Program-made: the position numbers and the translations under genes
The notes under the pieces: model-generated
What the model was told of the DNA's origin: nothing
Database searches by the model: none
What the model saw: only the letters and a program-made list of their open reading frames with translations
In this document: positions 52,671 through 59,990 of the stretch, in pieces
Position numbering within the stretch: the stretch's first letter is position 1
How the letters are laid out: the number at the start of each line of letters is the position of its first letter
Assembly: GCF_034931005.1 (NCBI RefSeq)
Contig: NZ_JAYGIN010000002.1
Coordinates: 1 to 64,000, forward strand
Direction: 5' to 3'
Source: Arcicella sp034931005
Lineage (GTDB): Bacteria; Bacteroidota; Bacteroidia; Cytophagales; Spirosomataceae
DNA: 64,000 nucleotides

Positions 52671-53048
52671 ATGGCACACAAAAAAGGTGCGGGTAGTTCG
52701 AAGAACGGCCGTGAGTCACACAGTAAACGCCTCGGCGTTAAAATTTTCGGAGGTCAGCCAGCAATTGCAGGAAATATCATTGTTCGTCAAAGAGGAACAG
52801 CTCATAATCCTGGCGTAAACGTAGGTCTTGGAAAAGACCATACTTTATTTGCTTTAGCTGATGGTTTAGTAACTTTCAAAAAAGGATTTAAAGGACGTTC
52901 TATCGTGGATGTATTGCCTTTCAGCACTGTTGTAGTTGCTGCTCCAGCTGCGAAAGCGGTAGAAGTTGCTGCTCCAGTTGAAGTTGTTGCTGAAGAAGCT
53001 CCAAAAAAAGCTAAAAAAGCTAAGAAAGAAGATAAAATCGAAGAGTAG
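52671..53048 (+). CDS. rpmA: 50S ribosomal protein L27 with C-terminal extension
   Basis: 125 residues; the canonical L27 (MAHKKGAGSSKNGRESHSKRLGVKIFGGQ, GNIIVRQRGTAHNPGVNVGLGKDHTLFALADG) ends around residue 85. About 40 extra residues follow, alternating V/A/P repeats and then a lysine-rich tail (APKKAKKAKKEDK). L27 sits at the peptidyl-transferase centre. The tail is unusual versus the common length and may be disordered surface rRNA-binding sequence. It is cotranscribed with rplU and followed by a strong terminator. Confidence 0.95.
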   Translation: MAHKKGAGSSKNGRESHSKRLGVKIFGGQPAIAGNIIVRQRGTAHNPGVNVGLGKDHTLFALADGLVTFKKGFKGRSIVDVLPFSTVVVAAPAAKAVEVAAPVEVVAEEAPKKAKKAKKEDKIEE

Positions 53049-53070
53049 TCTTCTATTTGTCATCAATCTT

Positions 53071-53108
53071 GAAAAGGCTCGTTCTATTATTGAACGAGCC
53101 TTTTTGTT
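53071..53108 (+). terminator. Terminator of rplU-rpmA
   Basis: AAAGGCTCGTTC / GAACGAGCCTTT stem with a run of T residues, 23 bp after the L27 stop. Confidence 0.9.
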
Positions 53109-53162
53109 TTTTTAGGCAAGTTCTTTCTCGTAAATTCGTTCTAAAGAAAAACCTATTGCTCT

Positions 53163-56072
53163 ATGCAAAAAATCTATACATTTCTAATCATTCTCATTTT
53201 TGCTTATTCTGCTACAAAAGCTCAAGATAATCAACGGTACATGGCATTATCGTTGGTAAATGTTGATTATCGTAATTCTCACATTGACCAAATCCAAAAG
53301 GCTTCAGAAATTGGAATGAATGCCGTTATCATTACGGTTCGGTGGGATGTTATCAATCAGTTTAAGGTGAATTCTCCTAATCCTTGGGAACAATACGACT
53401 TACAGGTTCAATACGCCCAAAGCAGAGGAATGAAAATTTGCTTGCGGGTATGTATGTACACGTGGTGCAATACAAAGGTAATTGGAGCGGCAGATGATAA
53501 TTCTGTAACTCCATGCGACGGACTGTCAAATGCCGATAGAATGGTTGGCTATGATGTTTCAGGTAAAAATAAGCGAGTGCAACAACAAGCAACAGGATAT
53601 AACGGTTGTGATTTAATTGATGATTGCGGACACGTACTTTCTTATAGTTTTGCATCCAAACCTTTTCAAGAACGAAGTCAAAATTTTGCTCGGTTAGTGG
53701 CTAATCGCTACAAATATTTGTTAGATACCAATGACTTGCTTTATATGAGTGTGGTAACAACGGCTGAACAAGAATTTGGTTTTCCTTACAAAACAACCAA
53801 AGGCAATGATGGGGGTTTTAATGCAATTTTCGATTATTCGCCAACGGCTATTGCTGGTTTCAGAGAATTTCTAAAGAATAAATACGGTAATGATTTTAAG
53901 AAGTTTCAATTAATTTGGGGAGCAAGAGGAAAAGATTTCAATAGTTTTGATACCGTTGAACCTACCGCACCCGCTGGCTCTTTTGCATGGGGTGTTTTTA
54001 TCGGTAACGGAAAACATACACAAGATTGGTATATGTACCGCCACACTTTATTGAAAAATTATTCCATGAATTTTATAAAAGCCGTAAAAGGAGTGGACAA
54101 CAGAATAAAAGTCATTAACGATTATGGTTCAATCGTGGAAACTCGGATGGGAGCTTACGGTTTTAAAGATATTGGAGAAGGTACAGATGGCATAAAAGTA
54201 AATAATGCTCCTTTATCCGACCACCGACATATTACGGATATTTGCCGAAGTAGTTTTCCTGATAAATGGGTAATGAATGAAGCAGAAGGTCCTTTTGCCA
54301 CACAGCAACAATTTGAAGAATGTTATACGCACGGAGCAAAATTGATGAGTGCTTTCAACTACAATTTAGAAGAACCCGCTCAGAAAAAAATGCTTACCGA
54401 AATGGTTAATAAATACGTAAAAGGCACAAATGGAATTATGAAACCTATTGAAACCTGTGGCGTTGCTCTTTACAGCGTTGAGGATATGCTCACGAATGAT
54501 GGTTGTAATAATGCCGACAGAACTAATATTACCAATACTTGTAGGTCGTATAAAAACTGGCGAAGCGTTTATGATGCCAATGGAAACAAACCCGTTAGGA
54601 TATTGTTGAATGAAGAATACGCCACTGATATTCGTTACACTCAACCAAGTTCAGACTATTCAACTTGTGGTTCAATTCCTGATTTTAAGGATACTTATAA
54701 TAATGCCTGTATAAAATTAACGACCTTACCAAATGCTCCAGATACGTATCGTGGGGGCGTTGAAAGTGTTGATTGTCAAGAAATAACAGGTTGGGCTTTA
54801 GACAGTAAAAATCTTGAAAATATCTTAACCGTTGATATTTATGTTGATAGCGTAAAAATTGGCACAACTCAGGCAAATTTGGGAAATCGTCCAGATTTAG
54901 CTACCACCTTTAATAATAAACAAGCGTATTTTCGTTCATTCAGATATATTCTTCCTGATACTGCTTGGTTTAAAAGTAGCACTCGGCATAAGATTATGGT
55001 AAAATTTGGAGGAACAAATAAGTCCTTAGAGTCACAATCCGAAACAGAAAAAACATTACGTTGTTCTGGAAGTGGTTCTGGAATGTGTGGTGTCCGTTTT
55101 AGATTGGGCATTAATCCAGATTCTTTAGCCAATGTTTTCCCGACGGGAGCAGAGTTTGAAGTAAAAGTTAGTTCAAATTTGAAATGGAAAGTAGAAAAAT
55201 CAGCAACTTGGTTGACAGTAAGTGCGGATACAGGTTCTTTTGATAACACCTTTCGGTTAAAGATTTTAGCATCTTCAGAAAAAGATACTCGGACAGCCAA
55301 AGTTACAGTTTCGGGAGAAGGCATCACCAAAACCATTTTTATCACTCAAAAAGGAGTAGGAGAGAAGTGCGACGATTGTAGCGATAAACCCATTATTACT
55401 AACCCAATTGATATTGAGAATGGTCCTGTGGCTTCACTGGCTTATCGTGGATTTGTGGAAAGTGGCAATTGTTGTTCGTTGAATGGTTGGGCTTTTAATT
55501 CAGATAATTATGATGATATTTTAACCTTAGATTTATATTTTGACAAACAGAAAATAGGGACAACGCAAGCCAATAAAGGTTATCGTTTTGACTTAGTGAA
55601 TACCTTAGGTTCGGAAAAATTGTTTTATAAAAGCTTTTGCTTTGATATTCCTGCGAGTGCTTGGGCATTGTTTAAAGATGGAAAATCCAGACGTTTAAGC
55701 GTGCGATATGCAGGAACAATAACAACATTGCCAGAGGCTGAAATTTTTGTATTAGCTTGTCAGGAAAAAAATATTTGTCAAGATAGAGATTTGTGCATTA
55801 ATCAGAATGATTATGACAAAGAAATAACTGTTTATCCCAACCCTAATACTGGAAAATTTAGAGCTGAAATATTCTCAACTGCCAGTCAACCAAGTATATT
55901 CAGATTTGTAACTGCCAATGGGCATATCCTAAAAACAGAAAATGTTTATTTGAATCAAGGTTTAAATAAAATCAATTTAGATATTTCTGATTTACAAAAC
56001 GGGACAGTTTTATTGTCGATTGAAATGGAAAATGGAAGAAAATTATTAGGCAAAGTTGTGAAAGTGAACTAA
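53163..56072 (+). CDS. T9SS-secreted multidomain protein, putative glycosidase
   Basis: A 969-residue protein with a signal peptide (MQKIYTFLIILIFAYSATKAQ). Residues about 23-510 look like a GH42/TIM-barrel-type domain (HIDQIQKASEIGMNAVIITVRWDVINQF; VTTAEQEFGFPYKT; MNEAEGPF as possible acidic residues). Two copies of a GWA-x-LxxDIY-type module follow (about 528-637 and 760-869; each has IGTTQAN). A BACON domain lies between (about 666-729, WKVEKSATWLTVSADTGSF ... FITQKG). The C-terminus (about 886-969, VYPNPNTGKFRAEI ... GKVVKVN) is a type A T9SS sorting domain. It is probably a surface enzyme; substrate unknown. No PUL partners lie next to it. Confidence 0.8.
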   Translation: MQKIYTFLIILIFAYSATKAQDNQRYMALSLVNVDYRNSHIDQIQKASEIGMNAVIITVRWDVINQFKVNSPNPWEQYDLQVQYAQSRGMKICLRVCMYTWCNTKVIGAADDNSVTPCDGLSNADRMVGYDVSGKNKRVQQQATGYNGCDLIDDCGHVLSYSFASKPFQERSQNFARLVANRYKYLLDTNDLLYMSVVTTAEQEFGFPYKTTKGNDGGFNAIFDYSPTAIAGFREFLKNKYGNDFKKFQLIWGARGKDFNSFDTVEPTAPAGSFAWGVFIGNGKHTQDWYMYRHTLLKNYSMNFIKAVKGVDNRIKVINDYGSIVETRMGAYGFKDIGEGTDGIKVNNAPLSDHRHITDICRSSFPDKWVMNEAEGPFATQQQFEECYTHGAKLMSAFNYNLEEPAQKKMLTEMVNKYVKGTNGIMKPIETCGVALYSVEDMLTNDGCNNADRTNITNTCRSYKNWRSVYDANGNKPVRILLNEEYATDIRYTQPSSDYSTCGSIPDFKDTYNNACIKLTTLPNAPDTYRGGVESVDCQEITGWALDSKNLENILTVDIYVDSVKIGTTQANLGNRPDLATTFNNKQAYFRSFRYILPDTAWFKSSTRHKIMVKFGGTNKSLESQSETEKTLRCSGSGSGMCGVRFRLGINPDSLANVFPTGAEFEVKVSSNLKWKVEKSATWLTVSADTGSFDNTFRLKILASSEKDTRTAKVTVSGEGITKTIFITQKGVGEKCDDCSDKPIITNPIDIENGPVASLAYRGFVESGNCCSLNGWAFNSDNYDDILTLDLYFDKQKIGTTQANKGYRFDLVNTLGSEKLFYKSFCFDIPASAWALFKDGKSRRLSVRYAGTITTLPEAEIFVLACQEKNICQDRDLCINQNDYDKEITVYPNPNTGKFRAEIFSTASQPSIFRFVTANGHILKTENVYLNQGLNKINLDISDLQNGTVLLSIEMENGRKLLGKVVKVN

Positions 56073-56144
56073 GTTTTGTTGATGATTTGTTAATAAATCA
56101 ATAACCGTTAATTGATTTATTAAAGCTAATTTTGAAACAAAAAC

Positions 56145-56288
56145 ATGAAACAACACAGAGCAATTTTCCAGCAAAATAACTGGAGAGAATTTCAAAGTAA
56201 AAGAAAGGCGAGACCTTCATCAACTCGAAAAGAAAAAGAAAGTATCCACCCCGAATTTGATAAAGTATCCTTCGATTGGATAAATTAA
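56145..56288 (+). CDS. Small basic/acidic hypothetical protein (47 aa)
   Basis: A 47-residue frame (MKQHRAIFQQNNWREFQ ... FDKVSFDWIN). The frame closes just at a strong 16-bp terminator and is separate from the neighbouring genes. The charged helical start and FDWIN end are not repeat-like. No database evidence is available, so it is only a candidate. Confidence 0.4.
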   Translation: MKQHRAIFQQNNWREFQSKRKARPSSTRKEKESIHPEFDKVSFDWIN

Positions 56289-56328
56289 AAAAGCCATCCC
56301 AAATGTATTTGAGATGGCTTTTTTAATT
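56284..56328. terminator. Bidirectional terminator before the TSUP gene
   Basis: AATTAAAAAAGCCATC / GATGGCTTTTTTAATT, a perfect 16-bp stem with a 14-nt loop. Confidence 0.9.
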
Positions 56329-56335
56329 ATTAGAG

Positions 56336-57073
56336 CTAAGTAAATATCAATTTTGCACAAGCAATGACTAAACCCAAAGCGAGCATATACCGTAAAGTTG
56401 GTAAATTAAATTTCTGACTACCGAAATATGAACCCAATAATCCACCTAAAATAGTCGCTAAAATTGCCCATTGCAGATTTTCAGGAATTTGGAAACCACC
56501 TTTTGAAATTTGTCCGTACAAACCCGAAAGAGAATTCACAAAGATAAAAAGTGCCGAAACCGCAGCGGTTTCTTTGAGTTTTGCCCACTTCATCAAAAGC
56601 ATAACTGGACTCAAAATAATACCGCCTCCAATGCCAATCATGCCAGATAATAAGCCAATTACACCGCCCGTAGTGAGTCCTGCCCAAGTTGGGATTTCTT
56701 GATTTTCGGATTCTTCATTTCTAAATTGATATAATAAGCGAGCGATAGAAATAAGAATACATACGGCTAAAATTTTCTTATAGATAGAATCTGAAAGCGT
56801 CATTGTTCCCCCAAAATATGCCATTGGAATGCTGGCGATGGCAAAGGGTAAAAATAATTTGAGTTTAAAAAAACCTGCTCGATAAAATCCAATAAATGAA
56901 AATAACGAAACGGCAAGGTTCATTAGCAATGCCGAAGATTTCATGAGGGGAGGAGCAATACCCATAATTGCCATAACTGCCAAATAGCCACTCGCCCCAC
57001 CATGACCAACCGAAGAGTATAAAAAAGCTACAATCGCTAAAAGTGGGAGAAGAAGTAAGAAATGTGAATCCAT
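56336..57073 (-). CDS. TSUP family (TauE/SafE) permease
   Basis: 245 residues from MDSHFLLLLPLLAIVAFLYSSVGHGGASG. A longer frame to 57235 only reads through the repeat array and is rejected. Seven to eight hydrophobic helices are predicted; the two TauE repeats show SSVGHGGASGYLAVMAIMGI (about 20-40) and GLLSGMIGIGGGIILSPVML (about 135-155), where the paired GxGGG motifs line the pore. Family members export sulfite, organosulfonates or other anions; the substrate is not clear. The neighbouring ModE-like regulator could hint at oxyanions. Confidence 0.88.
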   Translation of the reverse strand: MDSHFLLLLPLLAIVAFLYSSVGHGGASGYLAVMAIMGIAPPLMKSSALLMNLAVSLFSFIGFYRAGFFKLKLFLPFAIASIPMAYFGGTMTLSDSIYKKILAVCILISIARLLYQFRNEESENQEIPTWAGLTTGGVIGLLSGMIGIGGGIILSPVMLLMKWAKLKETAAVSALFIFVNSLSGLYGQISKGGFQIPENLQWAILATILGGLLGSYFGSQKFNLPTLRYMLALGLVIACAKLIFT

Positions 57074-57104
57074 AAATTCGTTATGTTTTTGCAAATATAA
57101 CGAA

Positions 57105-57390
57105 TGGTAAAACAGGTTTCCAACCTGTTTGTCAAATTTGTAATCTATTTCTTGTGTATTGACAGGTTGGAAACCTGTCCTACTTGAAGTGTTGCTTTTT
57201 GAATAAAGTAAAACAGTTTCCAACCTGTTTGTCAAATTTGTAATCTATTTCTTGTGTATTGACAGGTTTGAAACCTGTCCTACTTGAAGTGTTGCTTTTT
57301 GAATAAAGTAAAACAGGTTTGTAACCTGTTTGTCAAATTTGTAATCTATTTCTTGTGTATTGACAGGTTTGAAACCTGTCCTACTGGAAA
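57105..57390. repeat. Tandem array of three about 100-bp units with inverted ACAGGTTTCCAACCTGT arms
   Basis: Units begin near 57107, 57208 and 57308. Each holds ACAGGTTT(C/G)(C/T)AACCTGT followed some 42 bp later by its reverse complement ACAGGTTGGAAACCTGT (or a close variant), then CCTACTTGAAGTG. So every unit can fold as a cruciform. It fills the gap between the TSUP start and the ModE-like gene stop (57381). It is not a CRISPR because the spacers are the same in all units. Confidence 0.85.
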
Positions 57391-57743
57391 CATTGATTTT
57401 CCTGTAAAAGAAATGCTTGAAAACGAGCTTGAAGGGCTTTATAATCTTCAATGGCTTGAAGACCTTCTTCGGTCACGATTGTTCCACCCCCACTTTTGCC
57501 GCCAGTTTGTGTAATAACGAAAGGTTTTTGTGCTTGAGAGTTCATAGAATTGACTAAATCCCAAGCTCTTTTGTAAGACATTTCCATCGCTTTGGCGGCT
57601 TTGGAAATAGAACCGTGTTCGATAATAAGTTGTAATAATTGAATTCTTCCTTTTCCCAAAAAGCGTTCAGAACCATCTTGGCGTTCAATCCAGATAGCCC
57701 CTGTAATTTTGACTTCGTGAGGAGAGGCAAGAAGATTCTTCAT
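57381..57743 (-). CDS. ModE-like winged-helix transcriptional regulator (DNA-binding domain only)
   Basis: 120 residues. LysR/ModE-type winged helix: FLGKGRIQLLQLIIEHGSISKAAKAMEMSYKRAWDLVNSMN (about 27-67), with GGKSGGGTIVTEEGLQAIEDYKALQ as the wing and dimer helix. This is the N-terminal half of ModE without the molybdate-binding TOBE/MOP domains, a short form found in many Bacteroidota. The last residues (QENQCFQ) run into the repeat array. It is probably the regulator of a small locus, perhaps the TSUP transporter, but the operator is not seen. Confidence 0.88.
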   Translation of the reverse strand: MKNLLASPHEVKITGAIWIERQDGSERFLGKGRIQLLQLIIEHGSISKAAKAMEMSYKRAWDLVNSMNSQAQKPFVITQTGGKSGGGTIVTEEGLQAIEDYKALQARFQAFLLQENQCFQ

Positions 57744-57767
57744 TGGTTTTACTATTTAATGTTATAA

Positions 57768-57805
57768 CATAAAAGCCGTTTCAAAGTTTTGAGACGGCTT
57801 TTATA
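57768..57805 (-). terminator. Terminator of the PLDc_N gene
   Basis: AAAAGCCGT(T)TC / GAGACGGCTTTT, a 12-bp stem; the T-rich tail follows in the minus direction, 14 nt after the stop at 57819. Confidence 0.8.
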
Positions 57806-57818
57806 TTGAATAATCGTT

Positions 57819-58037
57819 TTAACGGATTCGTTGTTTGTATCCTACAAAGAAATAAATGTATGTTCCAAAAGGAACAAAAATCACAATGAGTAACCATAGC
57901 AATTGCTGATTTTTCTCAAACTTACTGGTTGCTACACTGAAAACTGCAATAATTGTTGGTACAATTATGCCAATGATTAAAAATAATTGCCAAGCCATAA
58001 TGGCGAAAGATGGCTCAAGAATGCTTAGAACTTCCAT
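57819..58037 (-). CDS. PLDc_N domain small membrane protein
   Basis: A 72-residue protein with two transmembrane helices (about 16-38, WQLFLIIGIIVPTIIAVFS, and about 45-65, LLWLLIVIFVPFGTYIYFFVG) and a short basic C-terminus (YKQRIR). This is the phospholipase-D-nuclease N-terminal domain as a stand-alone small protein, usually of unknown function. It is presumably in the inner membrane. Confidence 0.8.
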   Translation of the reverse strand: MEVLSILEPSFAIMAWQLFLIIGIIVPTIIAVFSVATSKFEKNQQLLWLLIVIFVPFGTYIYFFVGYKQRIR

Positions 58038-58158
58038 GATTAAATTTGTGTAAGAGTTAATATTTAGAATACAAATTTAATGTTTTCTAATAATGCTCGT
58101 GAACAAATTGTATGTATGGTTTTAAATCTAAGCTGTTACAGACTTCAGTCTGTATTAA

Positions 58159-59322
58159 CTAATAAACAAACTCTCCAAATTCAGATTTGATGGTAACTTG
58201 CTTACTTTCAGAACCTTCTACTCGACCAATAATTTGAGCATTGATACCAAATGACTGTGCAATATCAATAACCGTTTGAGCATATTGAGGATTAAGATAA
58301 ACCTCCAAACGGTGTCCCATATTGAAAACTTTATACATTTCCTTATAATCTGTTCCGCTTTCCGCCTGAATCATTTTGAAAAGAGGAGGCAAAGCAAACA
58401 TATTATCTTTGATGATATGAACATTATCAACAAAATGTAAAACCTTCGTTTGGGCTCCACCCGAACAATGAACCATTCCATGAATGACAGGGCGCAATTC
58501 ATTTAAAAGTGTTTTTACCACAGGAGCATACGTGCGAGTAGGAGAGAGGATTAATTGCCCTACGTTTAAAGGTGTTCCTTCAACGCTATCCGTTAAACTT
58601 TTTGAGCCACTATAAACTAAACTTTCAGGAACGGCAGGGTCAAAACTTTCAGAATATTTTGTGGCTAAATAATGCCCTAAAACATCATGACGAGCCGAAG
58701 TAAGTCCATTTGAACCCATTCCTCCGTTGTAAGTATTCTCGTAATTTGCTTGTCCGTCAGAAGCTAAACCAACAATTACATCACCCGCTTGAATGGTATG
58801 ATTTGAAATTACATCAGCACGTTTCATTCTCGCAATTACCGTAGAATCCACGATGATGGTACGCACTAAATCGCCTACATCAGCAGTTTCACCGCCTGTA
58901 CTCCAAATACCGATGCCATTATCACGGAGCATTTCTAAAACATCTTCCGTTCCGTTGATGATTTCAGCGATAACTTCCCCTGGAATTAGGTTTTTGTTAC
59001 GCCCAATGGTGCTTGAAAGGAGCATATTATCGGTTGCACCAACACAAATTAAATCGTCGGTATTCATCACAACGGCATCTTGAGCGATTCCACGCCAAAC
59101 CGAAATATCGCCCGTTTCTTTCCAATAAAGGTAAGCTAATGATGATTTTGTACCCGCACCATCGGCGTGCATGATATTACAGAAAGCATCATCTCCGCCC
59201 AACATATCGGGAGAGATTTTACAAAATGCTTTTGGGAAAAGCCCTTTATCAAGTTTTTCGATGGCTTTGTGGACATCTTCTTTGGAGGCAGAAACGCCTC
59301 TTTGCATATAGCGGTCGGTCAT
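58159..59322 (-). CDS. purM: Phosphoribosylformylglycinamidine cyclo-ligase (AIR synthase)
   Basis: A 387-residue ATP-dependent enzyme that closes the imidazole ring in de novo purine synthesis (FGAM to AIR). ATP and metal motifs: GGDDAFCNIMHADGAGTKS (about 43-61), NTDDLICVGATDNML (about 87-101), STGGETADVGDLV (about 140-152), GLASDGQANYENTYNGGMGSNG (about 184-205), HCSGGAQTKVLHF. It is longer than the E. coli enzyme, as is typical of Bacteroidota. DUF6169 ends one base upstream, so the two are in one operon. Confidence 0.93.
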   Translation of the reverse strand: MTDRYMQRGVSASKEDVHKAIEKLDKGLFPKAFCKISPDMLGGDDAFCNIMHADGAGTKSSLAYLYWKETGDISVWRGIAQDAVVMNTDDLICVGATDNMLLSSTIGRNKNLIPGEVIAEIINGTEDVLEMLRDNGIGIWSTGGETADVGDLVRTIIVDSTVIARMKRADVISNHTIQAGDVIVGLASDGQANYENTYNGGMGSNGLTSARHDVLGHYLATKYSESFDPAVPESLVYSGSKSLTDSVEGTPLNVGQLILSPTRTYAPVVKTLLNELRPVIHGMVHCSGGAQTKVLHFVDNVHIIKDNMFALPPLFKMIQAESGTDYKEMYKVFNMGHRLEVYLNPQYAQTVIDIAQSFGINAQIIGRVEGSESKQVTIKSEFGEFVY

Positions 59323-59323
59323 T

Positions 59324-59836
59324 TTATTTATCGAAAGAGTCTGAGATTTTTACAAACTCATCAAATATTTGGGTTCTGAAAGGATTATCTTTTTTGATAA
59401 TTAGGGAAGATGGAATACGTTTGCCTTGCGTATCCGTAAAAACAGTATCAATTTTTAAGAACATATTTTCGTGAAATTCTTCAAACCAAATATTGAATTT
59501 ACGGTGACGAACCATTTGCCTATTATCGGATGATTCACAAATATAAATAGTTACGGTATTATTGAATTTTTGATAAAAATCTTCAAAAATTTTAGCAATT
59601 GTTCGTGATGTATTGCCATCAAGTGGAGGACGACCTTGAATGGGATTATGAAGAACAGCAATTATAAATTCAAAAGAGAACTTAGCATATTCTTTGCTTG
59701 AATCGAAAAGATAAGGAGTTGGTTTGAACTGTATTTCGTAAATAATTTTTGAGGAAGTTTCAAAAACGTATGAATTATAGTCAGCACCGACAAATTCAAA
59801 TTTATACTCCAACGATAGCTGTTCTTCTTTCTTCAT
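59324..59836 (-). CDS. DUF6169-like hypothetical protein
   Basis: A 170-residue soluble protein (LEYKFEFVGADYNSYVFETS ... KDNPFRTQIFDEFVKISDSFDK). Its pattern (beta-rich N-terminus; RKFNIWFEEF; PSSLIIKKDNP) resembles the DUF6169 family of small Bacteroidota proteins, for which no function is known. Its start lies inside the 3' end of the preceding 50-residue gene (35-bp overlap), and its stop is one base from the purM start, giving a tightly packed operon. Confidence 0.75.
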   Translation of the reverse strand: MKKEEQLSLEYKFEFVGADYNSYVFETSSKIIYEIQFKPTPYLFDSSKEYAKFSFEFIIAVLHNPIQGRPPLDGNTSRTIAKIFEDFYQKFNNTVTIYICESSDNRQMVRHRKFNIWFEEFHENMFLKIDTVFTDTQGKRIPSSLIIKKDNPFRTQIFDEFVKISDSFDK

Positions 59837-59954
59837 TTCTAAGTCTTAATCTTTGCAAAGCTGCTTGATATTCAGGTTTTTGTAAGTTTTTTTTAGCATC
59901 TTTAATAGCTTGTTTTTTATCCTCAACAAGTCTATCTATTATTGATTTTTCCAT
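59802..59954 (-). CDS. Small charged hypothetical protein (50 aa)
   Basis: Reads MEKSIIDRLVEDKKQAIKD ... RLRLRNEERRTAIVGV, ending TAA at 59802-59804; the last 35 bases overlap the DUF6169 start. It is helical, Lys/Arg/Glu-rich, and could be a coiled-coil partner. Its position upstream and overlap suggest translational coupling. Whether it is an antitoxin-like partner is speculation. Confidence 0.55.
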   Translation of the reverse strand: MEKSIIDRLVEDKKQAIKDAKKNLQKPEYQAALQRLRLRNEERRTAIVGV

Positions 59955-59990
59955 CATAATGAATGTTAAATATCTTTTATTTATACAAAT

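Noticed and set aside
57074..57235. Extended N-terminus of the TSUP permease
   Set aside because: The upstream codons lie in the palindromic repeat array; MDSHFLLLLPLL at 57073 is a normal membrane-protein start.
57105..57390. CRISPR array
   Set aside because: The intervening sequences are identical between units and no cas genes are present, so it is a tandem repeat.
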